From assembly GCA_016801845.1 (NCBI GenBank), contig CM028915.1:11801501-11865500 (forward strand): 64,000 nucleotides of DNA. Reading direction: 5' to 3'. This DNA comes from Polydactylus sextarius. Its lineage: Eukaryota; Chordata; Actinopteri; Polynemidae. Within the stretch, counting starts at the first letter, position 1. Each line of letters starts with the position of its first letter. Both the position numbers and the translations under genes were made by a program. Below the pieces are notes generated by a model. That model was not told where the DNA came from, searched no databases, and was given only the letters and a program-made list of their open reading frames with translations. Shown here one piece after another: positions 1 through 10,912 of the stretch.

Positions 1-88
1 TCTGTCAGCCCGGGTGGTGGTGGTGTGTGTGTGAGTGTGTGTGTTTCGTAACCGGCCGCGGTGTCTCTTCTCTTCCCCGCTGATCATA
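1..88 (+). promoter_or_regulatory. mthfd2 5' flank / 5' UTR
   Basis: A GT-rich run (about 14-49) is followed by a CpG-containing stretch (CGTAACCGGCCGCGG, 47-61) and a pyrimidine-rich tract up to the first ATG. This looks like the end of a TATA-less promoter plus 5' UTR. The transcription start cannot be fixed because the window begins here. Confidence 0.45.
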
Positions 89-3000
89 ATGGCAACGCTC
101 AGGGCTCTAAGGAAACTGTGCCAACACTCCCAGCACCAAGCGTGTAAACTGCACACGTCCGCCACGAGGTGAGTCCGACCACCGGCTCTGAAACCAGATC
201 CAACATTTCATGCTACTTTTTTTTTTTTTTTAAACGACATGCTCGATGCTTTTCTCTCCACAGTTGAAAACTATGTATTTGTATCACTTGGATATATTTA
301 TTTACGCGCAGGTTTTGTCTTAATATATTGAATATAGATATAAATATTGGTTTTATTATAAATGTTTATTTCATCGTATTGAACCAATGTGTTCCTCTTT
401 TAATGTTCGCATTTCTGCGCGCCCCCAGCGGTTAGCCGGTAGTATTGCAGTAGCCAGTTGGCTGATGAAATCGAGCTGAGCGCTTGCACCCTGTGGCTTT
501 TAGGAGCCAGGTTTCAGCTGGAGACCGAGGTGTGGATCTGGATGTATTATAGGACGAACATGTATGTGCATGGTGGTCATTACTTCCTGGATGGTTAAAA
601 GTGATTAAAAAATGGTAAAACATGACAGATAGTAATGTGTTTCTGCAGCATCCCGTGCAGGTATTGATTGGGAACGTGCTGACTGCAGCATGACTTGATA
701 GATTACGTGTAATAGACTAATGTCTTTAAAACTCAAGACTCGTGTGACCCCCCCCTGCACATGATTTGGCAGCTTCAAAGTCACAAGATAGGTAATTTAA
801 AGCGTGTGTCATATTATTCTTGACATGAAATACCATAAATTACAGTGTAGATACACTTTTAAAACATTTATAACACAGCAGGATTGTGTTATTTTGACAC
901 AATTGCAAAATAATTTTTGACATGATATATACAGTTGATCTGCTTTAGTTTAAAATTCAAAACGGCAACAAGTCGCACAGATTGAAGGAACAAAAAAAAA
1001 ACAATGACACGAGAAACAAAATCCATAAAAACGAAAGTTTGCTCATGAGGCTTTGTATTTTTATTCATATGAGTTTAAAAAGCTTGCCGCTGCTGTACAA
1101 CCCCGACACCTTTTCTCTAGGACCAGAAGCACCGGCCCCCCAACCTCACCCCATTTTCACTAGAGATGTGATAGTTTTTCGTGAGGTTTAATTGGTTGTG
1201 GCAGAATGAAAGAGGAATGTTACATCACTGTTGATGGCTCATTACTCTTCTGTTATTAACTACTTCTCTGTATTTGTTGTTATGCAACAGCCACCCTACC
1301 CCTAGTGCTGTGCCACTTTTGTTTGAATAAAGATCAAACCTGTAAATATCGTTGACATATTGGTTTTCTTTCCAATTTACATAAAGGATATTAAAAAAGT
1401 GTAATATTACAGCGCGGGCAAAGACAAAACATATGGTTCAGTCAGGTCGAGGCTCCCTGGCTCTAATTTTAGACACCAGGACTCGTGCTTGGGATAGATG
1501 GTTGAGATTAATTGCAGGTTTCTGGTGTCAAAAGCTGTGTTCAATTGCAGTGAGAGGGACCGTGTCCAGCAGATAAATGGATTGAAGTTTTTGATCTGTA
1601 GATATTATTCAAACAATTAAGTTGAAAGAGTTTTCAGTCACAATTACAAGTTAGAGGTATATTCTGAAAATCAGCTCAGTTTTGTATGATTTTAAAAAAT
1701 TGACTTTATTTCTTCGACAGCTTGTGTCAGCCTACGAACGTTATTGTTTATTTGTTTCTGACCTCTGTGTTTTTTATGTCGTCTCTCAGACATGAAGCAG
1801 TTGTCATCTCAGGAAAGAAACTAGCGCGGCAGATCCGGGATGAGGCCAGAGCCGACGTCGAGACATGGGTTCTAGCTGGTCACAGGAGACCCCATCTGAG
1901 CGTGGATTCTCGTAGGAGACAACCCGGCTAGTCACTCCTACGTCCTGAACAAGACACGAGCTGCAGCTGACGTCGGTAAGTGGGGAAAAAAAAAAAAAAA
2001 CACACACACCATGTTCATACACGTTAAACACAATGATTCAACAAATAAGGCTCCAACAAATGTTTCCTCGTGTTTTGAGCTGTTTTCTCACTTCAACCTC
2101 CCACAGGAATCTCTAGTGAGACGATTCTCAAACACTCAGACATCACTGAGGAGGAGTTATTGGACCTGATCTACAAACTCAACACAGACCACCGCGTGGA
2201 CGGTCTGCTGGTCCAGCTGCCTCTGCCAGGTACAGAGAAACTTGAAAAGTGAAATAAAAAGTAAAGTAAAAGTGGAATAAAAGTAAAGTTTTATAAAACT
2301 TTCATAAACTCATGTGTGAAGAAACTGTTTGTTGTCGTGTCTCTAACGCGCCTCTGTTTTCTGACAGACCACATCGATGAGCGTGCTATCTGTAACGCAG
2401 TTTCCCCGACCAAGGACGTTGACGGCTTCCACGTAGTCAACGTCGGTCGCATGTGCCTGGATCAGACCACCATGCTTCCCGCCACTCCGTGGGGAGTCTG
2501 GGAAATTATTAAACGCACAGGTAATATAACGACACACACCTTTTGCTTCAAATGCTCCTTGACTTAAATGCTACTGAGCAAGTTCCCAGAAGGAAGTAAC
2601 GTGACTTCTCATCTTGTAGGTATTCCTACTCTGGGGAAGAATGTTGTTGTCGCAGGACGGTCCAAGAATGTGGGCATGCCCATAGCCATGTTGCTGCATA
2701 CAGATGGCCGCCATGAAAGACCTGGAGGTAGGTAGTGCTGTATGTGTGGGTTTCTGTGTATAATTATGTAATACATATTAGGAGAGCAAGTCTTAACTAT
2801 ATATAATGAAATTTAATTCTGTTTTAGGTGATGCCACTGTCACAATTTCTCACCGTTACACTCCAAAAGAGCAACTGCGCCAACACACTAAAATCGCTGA
2901 CATCATTGTTGCTGCTGCAGGTTTGTGTTACTGTTTGTTTGGTTTCCATTATCTGACTGACATTATCAGACTGAACTATGCAAAGCTTCTCTTTTGTTTA

Positions 3001-3438
3001 GTAGATTAAATTGTTCCTGTTTCTAACCGCACTGTGTTTCTGAACTATCAGGAATTCCAAACCTTATTACTGCGGACATGATCAAAGAGGGAGCAGCGGT
3101 GATTGACGTTGGAATAAACAGAGTGCAGGACCCAGTCACCGGGAAGAGCAGGCTGGTTGGGGATGTGGATTTTGAAGGTAAGAGCTGGATAACGAAAGTG
3201 ATTGTATTTATTCATGGAATTACTTGGTGTCTCAGATGTTTGAAGCAACACCGTTTTGTTTTTTGTTTTTTTTCTGTCCACACATTCAGCCGTGAGACAA
3301 AAGGCAGGCTTCATCACTCCGGTACCTGGAGGAGTAGGACCCATGACTGTGGCGATGCTCATGAAGAACACTGTCAAAGCAGCTAAGAACGTTCTGCTGT
3401 ATCCCCCAGAGAGGATCCGCATGGCAGCTGCATCCTAA
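89..3438 (+). CDS. mthfd2: mthfd2: mitochondrial methylenetetrahydrofolate dehydrogenase/cyclohydrolase (exon 2 carries a frameshift)
   Basis: Bifunctional enzyme of mitochondrial one-carbon metabolism: oxidises 5,10-methylene-THF with NAD and hydrolyses the product to 10-formyl-THF. Coding exons: 89-168, 1790-1975, 2107-2229, 2368-2520, 2620-2727, 2828-2920, 3052-3177, 3290-3438; every intron is GT-AG and the phases fit. Exon 1 is a short Arg/Lys-rich presequence (MATLRALRKL...). Family blocks seen: SHSYVLNKTRAA (substrate/catalytic Lys), DGLLVQLPLP, DVDGFH, PATPWGVWEI, VVAGRSKNVGMP (dinucleotide-binding loop), TPVPGGVGPMT. Expected length about 338 aa, near the usual 350. Oddity: exon 2 has one extra base around 1902-1905, so the frame read from exon 1 stops at the TAG formed at 1929-1931, while the downstream frame is perfectly conserved. 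That is a sequencing error, a strain-specific null allele, or less likely a pseudogene; all other exons and splice sites are intact. The MTHFD2L paralogue is the alternative. Confidence 0.9.
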
Positions 3439-3980
3439 AAGCCTGGAGCAAATCTCAGCAACAGCGACACATTCCACCTACTCAAACACTACCACCCCTC
3501 TTAATTTTATATTTGGAGCAACCTAACAAGCTCCCCTTGCACACGGACTGGAAAGACGATAGCTTTAAGGCTCTTTCCCTGCTGACATCCTAAACCTTTC
3601 CTAACTTAAAGTCCAGCCATGTTTAGACTGTTACATACTCTCATGCACCTGCATGTTTTTATGTAACAGGGTTTTCAGTATTTATCATTTGCAATGTATT
3701 TCTGTTGGATTTTGCAGTTTTAAGGAATCTTTTGAGAGATTATTTTATTTATTGTTACAGTGGCATAATATTATATCATGAATGGAGACAGGTTACAGTA
3801 TTTAACTCTGTGGACAGTCATGCAGCGTGACTGACTACTTGACTGGTCTGAGTTTTAGTTTAGCCTCATGTATCAAAAGTGATAAGGGCTAATGTCATCA
3901 GGAAGAAGTATGTTACATCAATATACGAGCTTTAAAGATTCACAATTGCCTTTGTAAAAACTTTGAAATAAATATTACAA
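3439..3980 (+). other. mthfd2 3' UTR with poly(A) signal
   Basis: AT-rich, no open frame. A canonical AATAAA at 3967-3972 closes the transcription unit about 530 bases after the stop codon. Confidence 0.65.
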
Positions 3981-5040
3981 ATATGTTCTCACACTGGTGC
4001 TCTGTGTACATACTGTGTCCCTTGTCTTGTTTTGAAGTAGTGTGACATTGATTTGATGGATTGATTTACTGGTTATAGTATCAGATTTATATTACTACAC
4101 TTATTCTAAATATAACTGTCTAATACAGTCTTGTATGACATCTAAATCACCACAGAGCTTCATGAGAGTCCATGGTATCTAAACTAGATTTGAGCTTTGG
4201 CACACTCACTTTTCATCTGACCCCACTGTCCCTGAACAACCCCTATTGAAAAAGGAAAAAGAGGTTCCCAGTTATATCATACATTCCTCAATGTCACTGA
4301 CCTCCTTATGCATGACATGGAAGCAAGATGCAACAATACTCAGTGATTAGTGTCACCTGAATGTCTGGTTCACTATTTCGGGGACAAACCTTCATCTTTG
4401 ACACACAAAGCTCCACAGGTCCCTTGTCACCTGTCTGTGAAAGTTGTTCTCATTTGACCCGATCATAAGCAAATGACCTGGACTTTAAATGTAATAGTGT
4501 ATCAGAGTAAGTTCTCAATACTTCCCAGTTTTCCGGGGAAATAACTGAATATATGTACTAATGTGTTTACACAATTTTAAAGTATTGCACTTCAACTTAG
4601 CCATTTAAAATAATATTTTCATCCCACTACATTTACTTGACAGGATTCCTTAATAGTTTCTTTGCATTTTCAACAAATAGTTGCAATTAGTAATCGATCT
4701 ATATGAGATTTTCAGTAAATAAATATATGATCAAATATTTAAATAATAGAATATCAATTCATTTCTATAATTAACCAACTACTATAAATAATAAAATATT
4801 TAGAAAGGAAACTATATCATTTTAGATTTTAGCTATTAATTGTTTTGTATTATTTATTTTTATTTATTTAGCTAAGTATGTGTTGATACTAAAACTGTAT
4901 TCTTAATGTAATTTCATTGTTGCTTTTATTTAACTACAAACGTAAAGATAAACGAGCGTACAGTATACGGAACTAAAGTCAGTAGGAACTATAGTTTAAT
5001 GACGCGGTTTTCCGACGGGAGGAAATTAGAGACGAACGCG
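3981..5040. other. Intergenic DNA between mthfd2 and arl6ip4
   Basis: About 1 kb of AT-rich DNA, especially 4600-4920, with no coding frame. The last part (about 4970-5050) turns CpG-containing (GACGCGGTTTTCCGACGG, GACGAACGCGTTTCCG) and is the probable promoter of arl6ip4. Confidence 0.5.
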
Positions 5041-5154
5041 TTTCCGTAAACGAACAGAGCCAGTTTTCTATGGCTGCTGAAACTCAGTCGTTACTTTATA
5101 TGATCTTCAGTCAACTTTTCAGTGAGTATTTCTCTCCGTGCGGTTTCTTCGGCG

Positions 5155-6706
5155 ATGGGTCGCAGCAGATCACGTGACAGAGCTGGTAAAGATAAGAAGA
5201 AGAAACGGAGACGGTCTTCATCCTCCTCTTCATCATCTTCTTCGTCTTCATCATCCAGCAGCAGCAGCAGCAGGAGTCGGAGCAGGTCGGCAAAGAAAGG
5301 AGCACATAAGAGCCGAGGTCGGGAGTTGAACTCAGCAAGTTTTAACAACTGAAGTGTTTTCATCATTAAAGTCGTGTGTTGAACAACTCTGTTTGTCCTC
5401 CAGATGCGAAAATACAAAAAAAGAAGCGTAGGAGAAGCTCTTCCTCTTCATCATCCACCTCCTCCTCGTCATCTTCATCCTCGAGTCGTGAGAAGACGAG
5501 GAAGAGGAGCAAATCCAAGAAAAAGAAGCTGAAGAAGAAAAAGGCGAAGCTGAAGAAACAAATGAAACGCGAGAAAAAGAAGAAAGAGAAGATGAAGAAG
5601 AAGGAGAAGAAGAAAGCGGAGGCGCTGCTCAACCCCGGTCCGCAGGAGAAACCTCAGTCGTTCCTGGAGGTTTGGCAGAGTGATGAAGCTGCGGTGGAGC
5701 TCGGACCTGGTGGGACATCACTTTACTTCACCTGCGGTTTAGTGGGAGAACATGGTCCCTGACAAGTTAAAAAAAAAAAAAAAAAAGACTCTACACCTCC
5801 TCTGCCAGGAGCCTCTGACTGAATTTTTTTAGTGTCTCCATCATCTCGTTTTGAACCTTACGGCCATTTTGTGTCTTTTAAAGCCAAAAATATAACAATC
5901 ACAGCATAGACAGGCTCTGACCAGGGCCTCCTCTGACCTTTTGACCTCAATTATTGATCAGTACTTTTCCTGGTTGCAGCTTCTCAAATTTGAGGATTCA
6001 CTGGGTTTCTCTGTCATAATATATGTAATCATATATGACAGTATCAGTTTATGATCATGATGACGTCAGGAGAAAATAAGCAGAGTTGTTTGTTTTTTTT
6101 TATCTAATCTGTCAAATAAATTACCTGATCATCACAGGTAAAAACAACATCATTATGTTAAACCAGTTTTATTTAAAGAGACAGACACCGAACAGCCCCG
6201 TTTTCTTTAGAACATATCATGTCCAGAAACTGATCGACCACAGTAAATGAGTGATTAAGTTTCGTTTTCCGTCTGCAGTCATGACAGATGAGCAGAAAGC
6301 CCGACTCTCCACCAAAAGGCCTCTCACCAAAGAGGAGTACGAGGCCAGGCAGAGCGTGATCCGCAGGGTGGTGGACCCAGAAACAGGACGCACCAGGTAA
6401 GATGACGCCGTATGTTTCATAAAATGAGGCTTTAAAGGCAAAAAAAAAAAAAAAAAAAAAAAATCCACCCTGATGTTTCTACTCTCTTCTAGATTGGTGA
6501 GAGGAGAGGGGGAGATCATCGAGGAGATTGTCAGCAAAGACAGACACAAAGAAATTAACAAGGTGAAAGAAACTTTCAGCTTTAACTTTGTGAAATAGAT
6601 ATAACAACACTATCTTGTTAACTAACAGTGAACATCCATTCACCCACAGCAAGCTACTAAGGGAGATGGGAATGCCTTCCAGAGAAAACTGGGAATCAAC
6701 AGGTAG
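5155..6706 (+). CDS. arl6ip4: arl6ip4: ARL6-interacting protein 4 (SRp25-like nuclear speckle protein)
   Basis: Coding exons 5155-5317, 5404-5709, 6279-6396, 6493-6562, 6650-6706 join in frame to 237 aa. The first ATG gives MGRSRSRDRAG, then KKKKRRR and a run of about 20 Ser followed by RSRSRS. Exon 2 repeats the same layout (KKKRRR, a Ser/Thr run, then about 50 residues almost all Lys/Glu/Arg). The C-terminus is the conserved part: MTDEQKARL, TKEEYEARQSVIRRVVDPET, GRTRLVRGEGEIIEEIV, INKQATKGDGNAFQ, which match the ARL6IP4 family closely. Family knowledge: a nuclear, speckle-associated protein that modulates splice-site choice and binds ARL6. The low-complexity half makes the exon 1/exon 2 joint (phase 1, donor GAG|GTCGGG at 5317) the least certain edge; the last three exons are secure. 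Confidence 0.9.
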
Positions 6707-7380
6707 AAGATGAAAAAATTGGAGAAGATTCACACACACTGTTTATACTGACAGTTCTACGAGGCACTAATGCCCTTTCAGAATATTTAATTGTCTAATT
6801 TTATTTGGGTTTTATATCCGAGATTTGCCTGTGATTGAACTGAACAGTACTGAATGTACAAATAAACAGGGACACGTGCTCTCTGTGTCCACTAATGATC
6901 CAGGTTTAACTCATTACCTCCTGTTGATTTGCCATTTTAAATTCATGCTGATCACAAAGGAGATAGACACAGATGAGTCACAGTGAACTCAACAATGACG
7001 ATGTCCCAGATATTTTGCACAACTGGTGTATGTTTATACATCCATGCATATTTAATGTGTCCATGTTTGAAAGCATTTCAGTGTGTAAACTTAAGTAACG
7101 ATCAATCCTTAAATGAACTCGACTCAGGATGTTACGACTGCATTCAAATGTTCTCGTTTTTTTTTGTTTTTTTTTTCATTTGAAATAAGTTTGTTCTCGT
7201 TGTGTAATGTTTTAAAAGTTAATGTGGAACACAGTGAGACGCTGATATAAGTGTTCGGTGTCCTGTGTGACACTGCAAACTTAATTTTTCGTTTTGTAAC
7301 GTGGCTACATATTCAACACCCACTCAAAGATGTTCTTCTCACCTTTAAATCTCACACTTTGGTTCTCTGAATAAATCCGT
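6707..7380 (+). other. arl6ip4 3' UTR with two poly(A) signals
   Basis: AATAAA at 6861-6866 and again at 7370-7375 would give a short (about 160 nt) and a long (about 660 nt) 3' UTR. No other coding sequence is visible. Confidence 0.5.
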
Positions 7381-7775
7381 GTTTGTGTGAACAGATCACA
7401 GAAAAATATACTGTTTGTGTGAACTGCAGTGAATTCTGTCCTGTTTTCTGAGACTGTCCTTTATAGTCAAGATGGAAAAAAAAAAGACCAAAATGACTTA
7501 GTTGTTCTTTATATGTTCTTTATACACTGTACATAAAAACACAAAGGAATGGATAAAATGAAGTTATCCAAAACCTACAAGATACACATCCTGTACAATG
7601 AAAATATTTTCCAAGCTTAATTTACCAAGGTATGTTGTAAATATATATACACAGCCTGTGAACATGAACTGTTGATGAAAGCGTTGCTTTAACCCGGGGG
7701 ACAGAGCTTGAGTCAGAGATGGTTTGCCTAATGTTGGTGAAATACGTCAAACAGTTTTCTACTTTGTACATTTCC

Positions 7776-7800
7776 TTTTTTTTTTTTTTTTTTTTTTTTT
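7776..7800. repeat. Poly(T) run
   Basis: 25 consecutive T, equivalent to a poly(A) run on the minus strand. It could be a retroelement tail or simple slippage; no target-site duplication is evident. Confidence 0.8.
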
Positions 7801-8601
7801 GTGAAGTGAAAACCACAGCCTTTTAAGAAAATATGGCCTTTTCCTATTTCCCACAACGTCAACGTGAATCTCAACGTTTATCTTTTTTTTTTTTTTTCCC
7901 CATGAAGTAAATTCGGATGCGAGCAGCGTTCGTCCTGGGTCTCGCAAACACAATGGTCAATGTAAGGCAGAATAGGGAAATGTAAGGCCTCTGGTAATGC
8001 GTTATCAGTAGCAGAGTCGAAGCGAGCGTCTGCCCAGAGGTATCCAAACATCACGGATAACTGCACTGCTTTGTCTTTACATTCGCTGGATTATTCAATA
8101 ACCAGGCAATTCAGATCTCTGAGGAAAAGAGAATATGGTTCAGTAGTTGCCAACTTTACACGAGTGCATGTTTTCCAGCATTGCCTGTTATTTTTTTTTT
8201 TTTTTAATTACTACCAATGTACGAACAGCTATTATTTAAACAGCAGCTTTCCTAAGAATTGTTTTTATATGGCTTCGAGCTGAATCTTTAAATAAGTTAA
8301 AAATGCACAGGGACAACAGAACACGTTGAACCAAATCATAATTAATAATTATCAGGATAGAAGAAACAGTCTGTATTATTGAGGTTACACCTCCAGAGAG
8401 AAAAATTATTGGACGAATATTAGAATCTCCTCTCAATTTAACGCGATACGATTCAACAACACCGCGAACTGCAGCATCCGAAATGACCTCTCACTTAAAT
8501 TAACACTTCTCTGAAGACTTCCAACAAATACTGGACATAATGACCGTTTTAATACAGGGCTATTGTATGAGGCTGCATTATTATTATTCATTTCTAAATC
8601 A

Positions 8602-8625
8602 TTATTAGGTAGATGTACCTAATAA
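8602..8625. repeat. Perfect inverted repeat, 10-base arms and 4-base loop
   Basis: TTATTAGGTA, loop GATG, TACCTAATAA. The arms contain the TTATTAGG word that recurs at 8755-8762 and in both ends of the small element at 54411-54543, so this may be the end of a small non-autonomous DNA transposon. Confidence 0.55.
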
Positions 8626-8816
8626 AGTATTGATTTTTTTTTTGTGTCACTGATAGTAAATGTTAAGTGGATTCATCATGTTCATACATGTGTGTGTGTG
8701 TGTCCACAGAAGAAAACCTGTAATATCCCAAACCTTTATCAGGTCAGTGGCACTTTATTAGGAGAAATCTCTACTGCGTAAGATGGAATCGTTTGTCTAC
8801 TGGTATGTTTGTAAAG

Positions 8817-8857
8817 CGTCAAAATGCGTTGAGACACCGTCAACGCGCATTTTGACG
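8817..8857. other. Strong imperfect hairpin
   Basis: Arm CGTCAAAATGCG (8817-8828) pairs perfectly with CGCATTTTGACG (8846-8857). Inside it GTTGA and TCAAC pair after a two-base bulge, leaving a loop of about 7 bases. It lies about 60 bases from a minus-strand AATAAA in the putative pitpnm2 3' UTR. Confidence 0.6.
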
Positions 8858-9887
8858 TCCGTGGAGCATGTGCCTGTTCGACTGATTGTCAGTGCACTGT
8901 GACATTTCTTCAACATCAGTCCGTTTGATCTGGTGGTGCGGTTGAGTAATATTGCACGTTTCCCCTTTTTTTCGTCTGAGCCTCTAATTGGTCCGTTGCA
9001 ATCAGCTCTGTACATTTCTGATATAGAGGGATAAATAAACATCATCTGAATGGATAAATCAGAAATAAAAGGGCAACAGCATTGAAATAAGTCTTAGCTT
9101 TGTGTTCCTACTTCTGACAGCATATTGTACAGAATTTACAATTTGCAGATTCTTCTTCTTCCTCTAAACGGTGCAGCAGAATAGAGAGACCTTAACCTAA
9201 GGAGGATTATCTATGAGCACATTCAACGCCTCATTTACAGCTTAGGGATAACCAGAGAGAAGCCATATCCCAATTTTCCAAAATCAGATAATAACAAACA
9301 TACAATATATGACACAAGGTAGCAGTTCTGTTGATACAATTCTGGTGATCTGCAAGATGAAATAATAAAAATACAATACTGTGCCAGGCAAAGACCTCTT
9401 TGAGTTTTGGCTGCTGCAACTGAAGTTTGAAGAAAAAAACAAACAAACAAACAAACAAAACAAAAAAAGAAAAAACAAGAAACAAAAAAAACACAACATA
9501 GCTAAAGTAATCTCAAAAACACATTTTGTTCACTAAAATCAATACAATTTAAAATACCTATAATCTTAAATAACAGTAATTATCATCATCAATCAATAAC
9601 ATGTATCCTGAATGAGGTGGTGTTTACCCCCAGAGGAAAGAAGACACTTGAAACTGGTCTTCAGTGGACCAGATACCAGATCTGCACTGTAATATAACAA
9701 TTATATACAAGCCGTGTTAAGGCAATCGACTACATACTTACATGATCTATTCCATTTTAACACAGGAGAACCTAATCACTTCCTCACTGTTCATGTACAG
9801 CATATCATTCTATACTGTTTACTTTGGCACATTAACCGTACAGTAGTAGTTTTCCCTATAGCTGAGTTATACATCATGTACTTAGGA

Positions 9888-9914
9888 AGCAGCAGCAGCA
9901 GCAGCAGCAGCAGC
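9888..9914. repeat. (AGC)9 trinucleotide repeat; CUG repeat on the pitpnm2 strand
   Basis: Nine perfect AGC units on the plus strand. In the sense of the pitpnm2 transcript this is GCU/CUG, within the longer predicted 3' UTR. Confidence 0.85.
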
Positions 9915-10633
9915 GCAGTATGGCGTCATGTGGTGAAATGTTATAAAAACCCAGGTTCAGCTGCAACCGTAGTTAAAGGGTAATTTCGCATTTTGTTTTA
10001 AAGTGGTATTTGGATCGTTATTTGGTTTGAGAGACGACTGGAAGACAAGCAAAACTGGACTGTATGGTTTGGTGAAAGGTGAAACACAAGAGTATCAGCT
10101 AATGATCAAATCACTTCTAGATATATTACAAGAACACTATTCTGTACTATTGATAAATAAGAATTATTTTCTTTAAGAAAAAAATCTAAGAAATCTTTAT
10201 TTTTTTCTTTTGTGGTTACAAAAAACGGAAACATTCAGTCCAGTTTAACCTGATTTTCTGCTCTTCTCTCAAACTATCAAACATCTGATTATCACATAAA
10301 AAGGACACAGCTTTTAAAACAATCTTTCACAAAGTTTATCACAATGGTAATTGTTGTGCTTGCAGTGGCCACAGTAGTTCACTGCGGTGCAGTATCAGAC
10401 TGTGGACCCTGATACAAGCAGTCTGTGACCACTTTGTGTCGTTTGCTGCAGCAGACAGCGTGGGGGTGCTTTTCTGTGCAACTATCTCCAATCTTAAAGC
10501 CTTTTGGAGGAGAAAAACTGACACTGTATTCAAGACTTGATAAATATTTACCAAATGGTAGAAAGAGTCTGGATTCCTACAATATTAGCTATGTCTGTCT
10601 GTGTGAATGTTCCTGCTTCTTGAAATGTCTGTT

Positions 10634-10637
<4 letters not shown>

Positions 10638-10676
<39 letters not shown>

Positions 10677-10678
10677 GT
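10638..10678. repeat. (GT)n microsatellite
   Basis: About 17 GT units with one interrupting GC, located within the pitpnm2 3' UTR (CA repeats on the transcript). Confidence 0.85.
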
Positions 10679-10912
10679 TTTATAACAAATATAGCCATAG
10701 CTTCTGTCCATAAATGTGACTGGCATTAGTTTTATAAGAGAGTGGTTTGTAGCACCTAGGATTTTCCTCGTGGTAATTACCCATCTGATACAAGCTGACT
10801 GTTTTTCCATTCATCTCAATGTCACATGTCTCTCTCTCTCTCAGCGCTGTATCTACAAGTCACTCTTATGAAGGTACTTTCACATTGTCTCTCTCTCTCT
10901 CTCTCTCTCATC

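Larger units (their letters stand above)
7381..8753. other. Gap between convergent arl6ip4 and pitpnm2 3' ends
   Basis: No gene seen. Holds a poly(T) run (7776-7800), a second at 7882-7896, and a perfect 24-base inverted repeat at 8602-8625. Open frames here are short, biased by homopolymers, and unlike any family I know. Confidence 0.5.
8754..10912 (-). other. pitpnm2 3' UTR (candidate poly(A) signals at 10197-10202 and 8754-8759)
   Basis: On the minus strand the first AATAAA after the stop codon lies at 10197-10202 (a 3' UTR of about 0.7 kb); another is at 8754-8759 (about 2.1 kb). The long form would include a nine-copy CUG repeat (9888-9914) and a strong hairpin (8817-8857). Which site is used cannot be told from sequence. 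Confidence 0.45.

Noticed and set aside
5366..5632. Minus-strand ORF rich in Phe and Asp/Glu across arl6ip4 exon 2
   Set aside because: It is the complement of the Lys/Ser codon runs of arl6ip4 and has no independent support.
8817..8857. Considered as a microRNA precursor
   Set aside because: Arms of about 18 bases with a 7-base loop are too short for a typical pre-miRNA; kept only as a hairpin.
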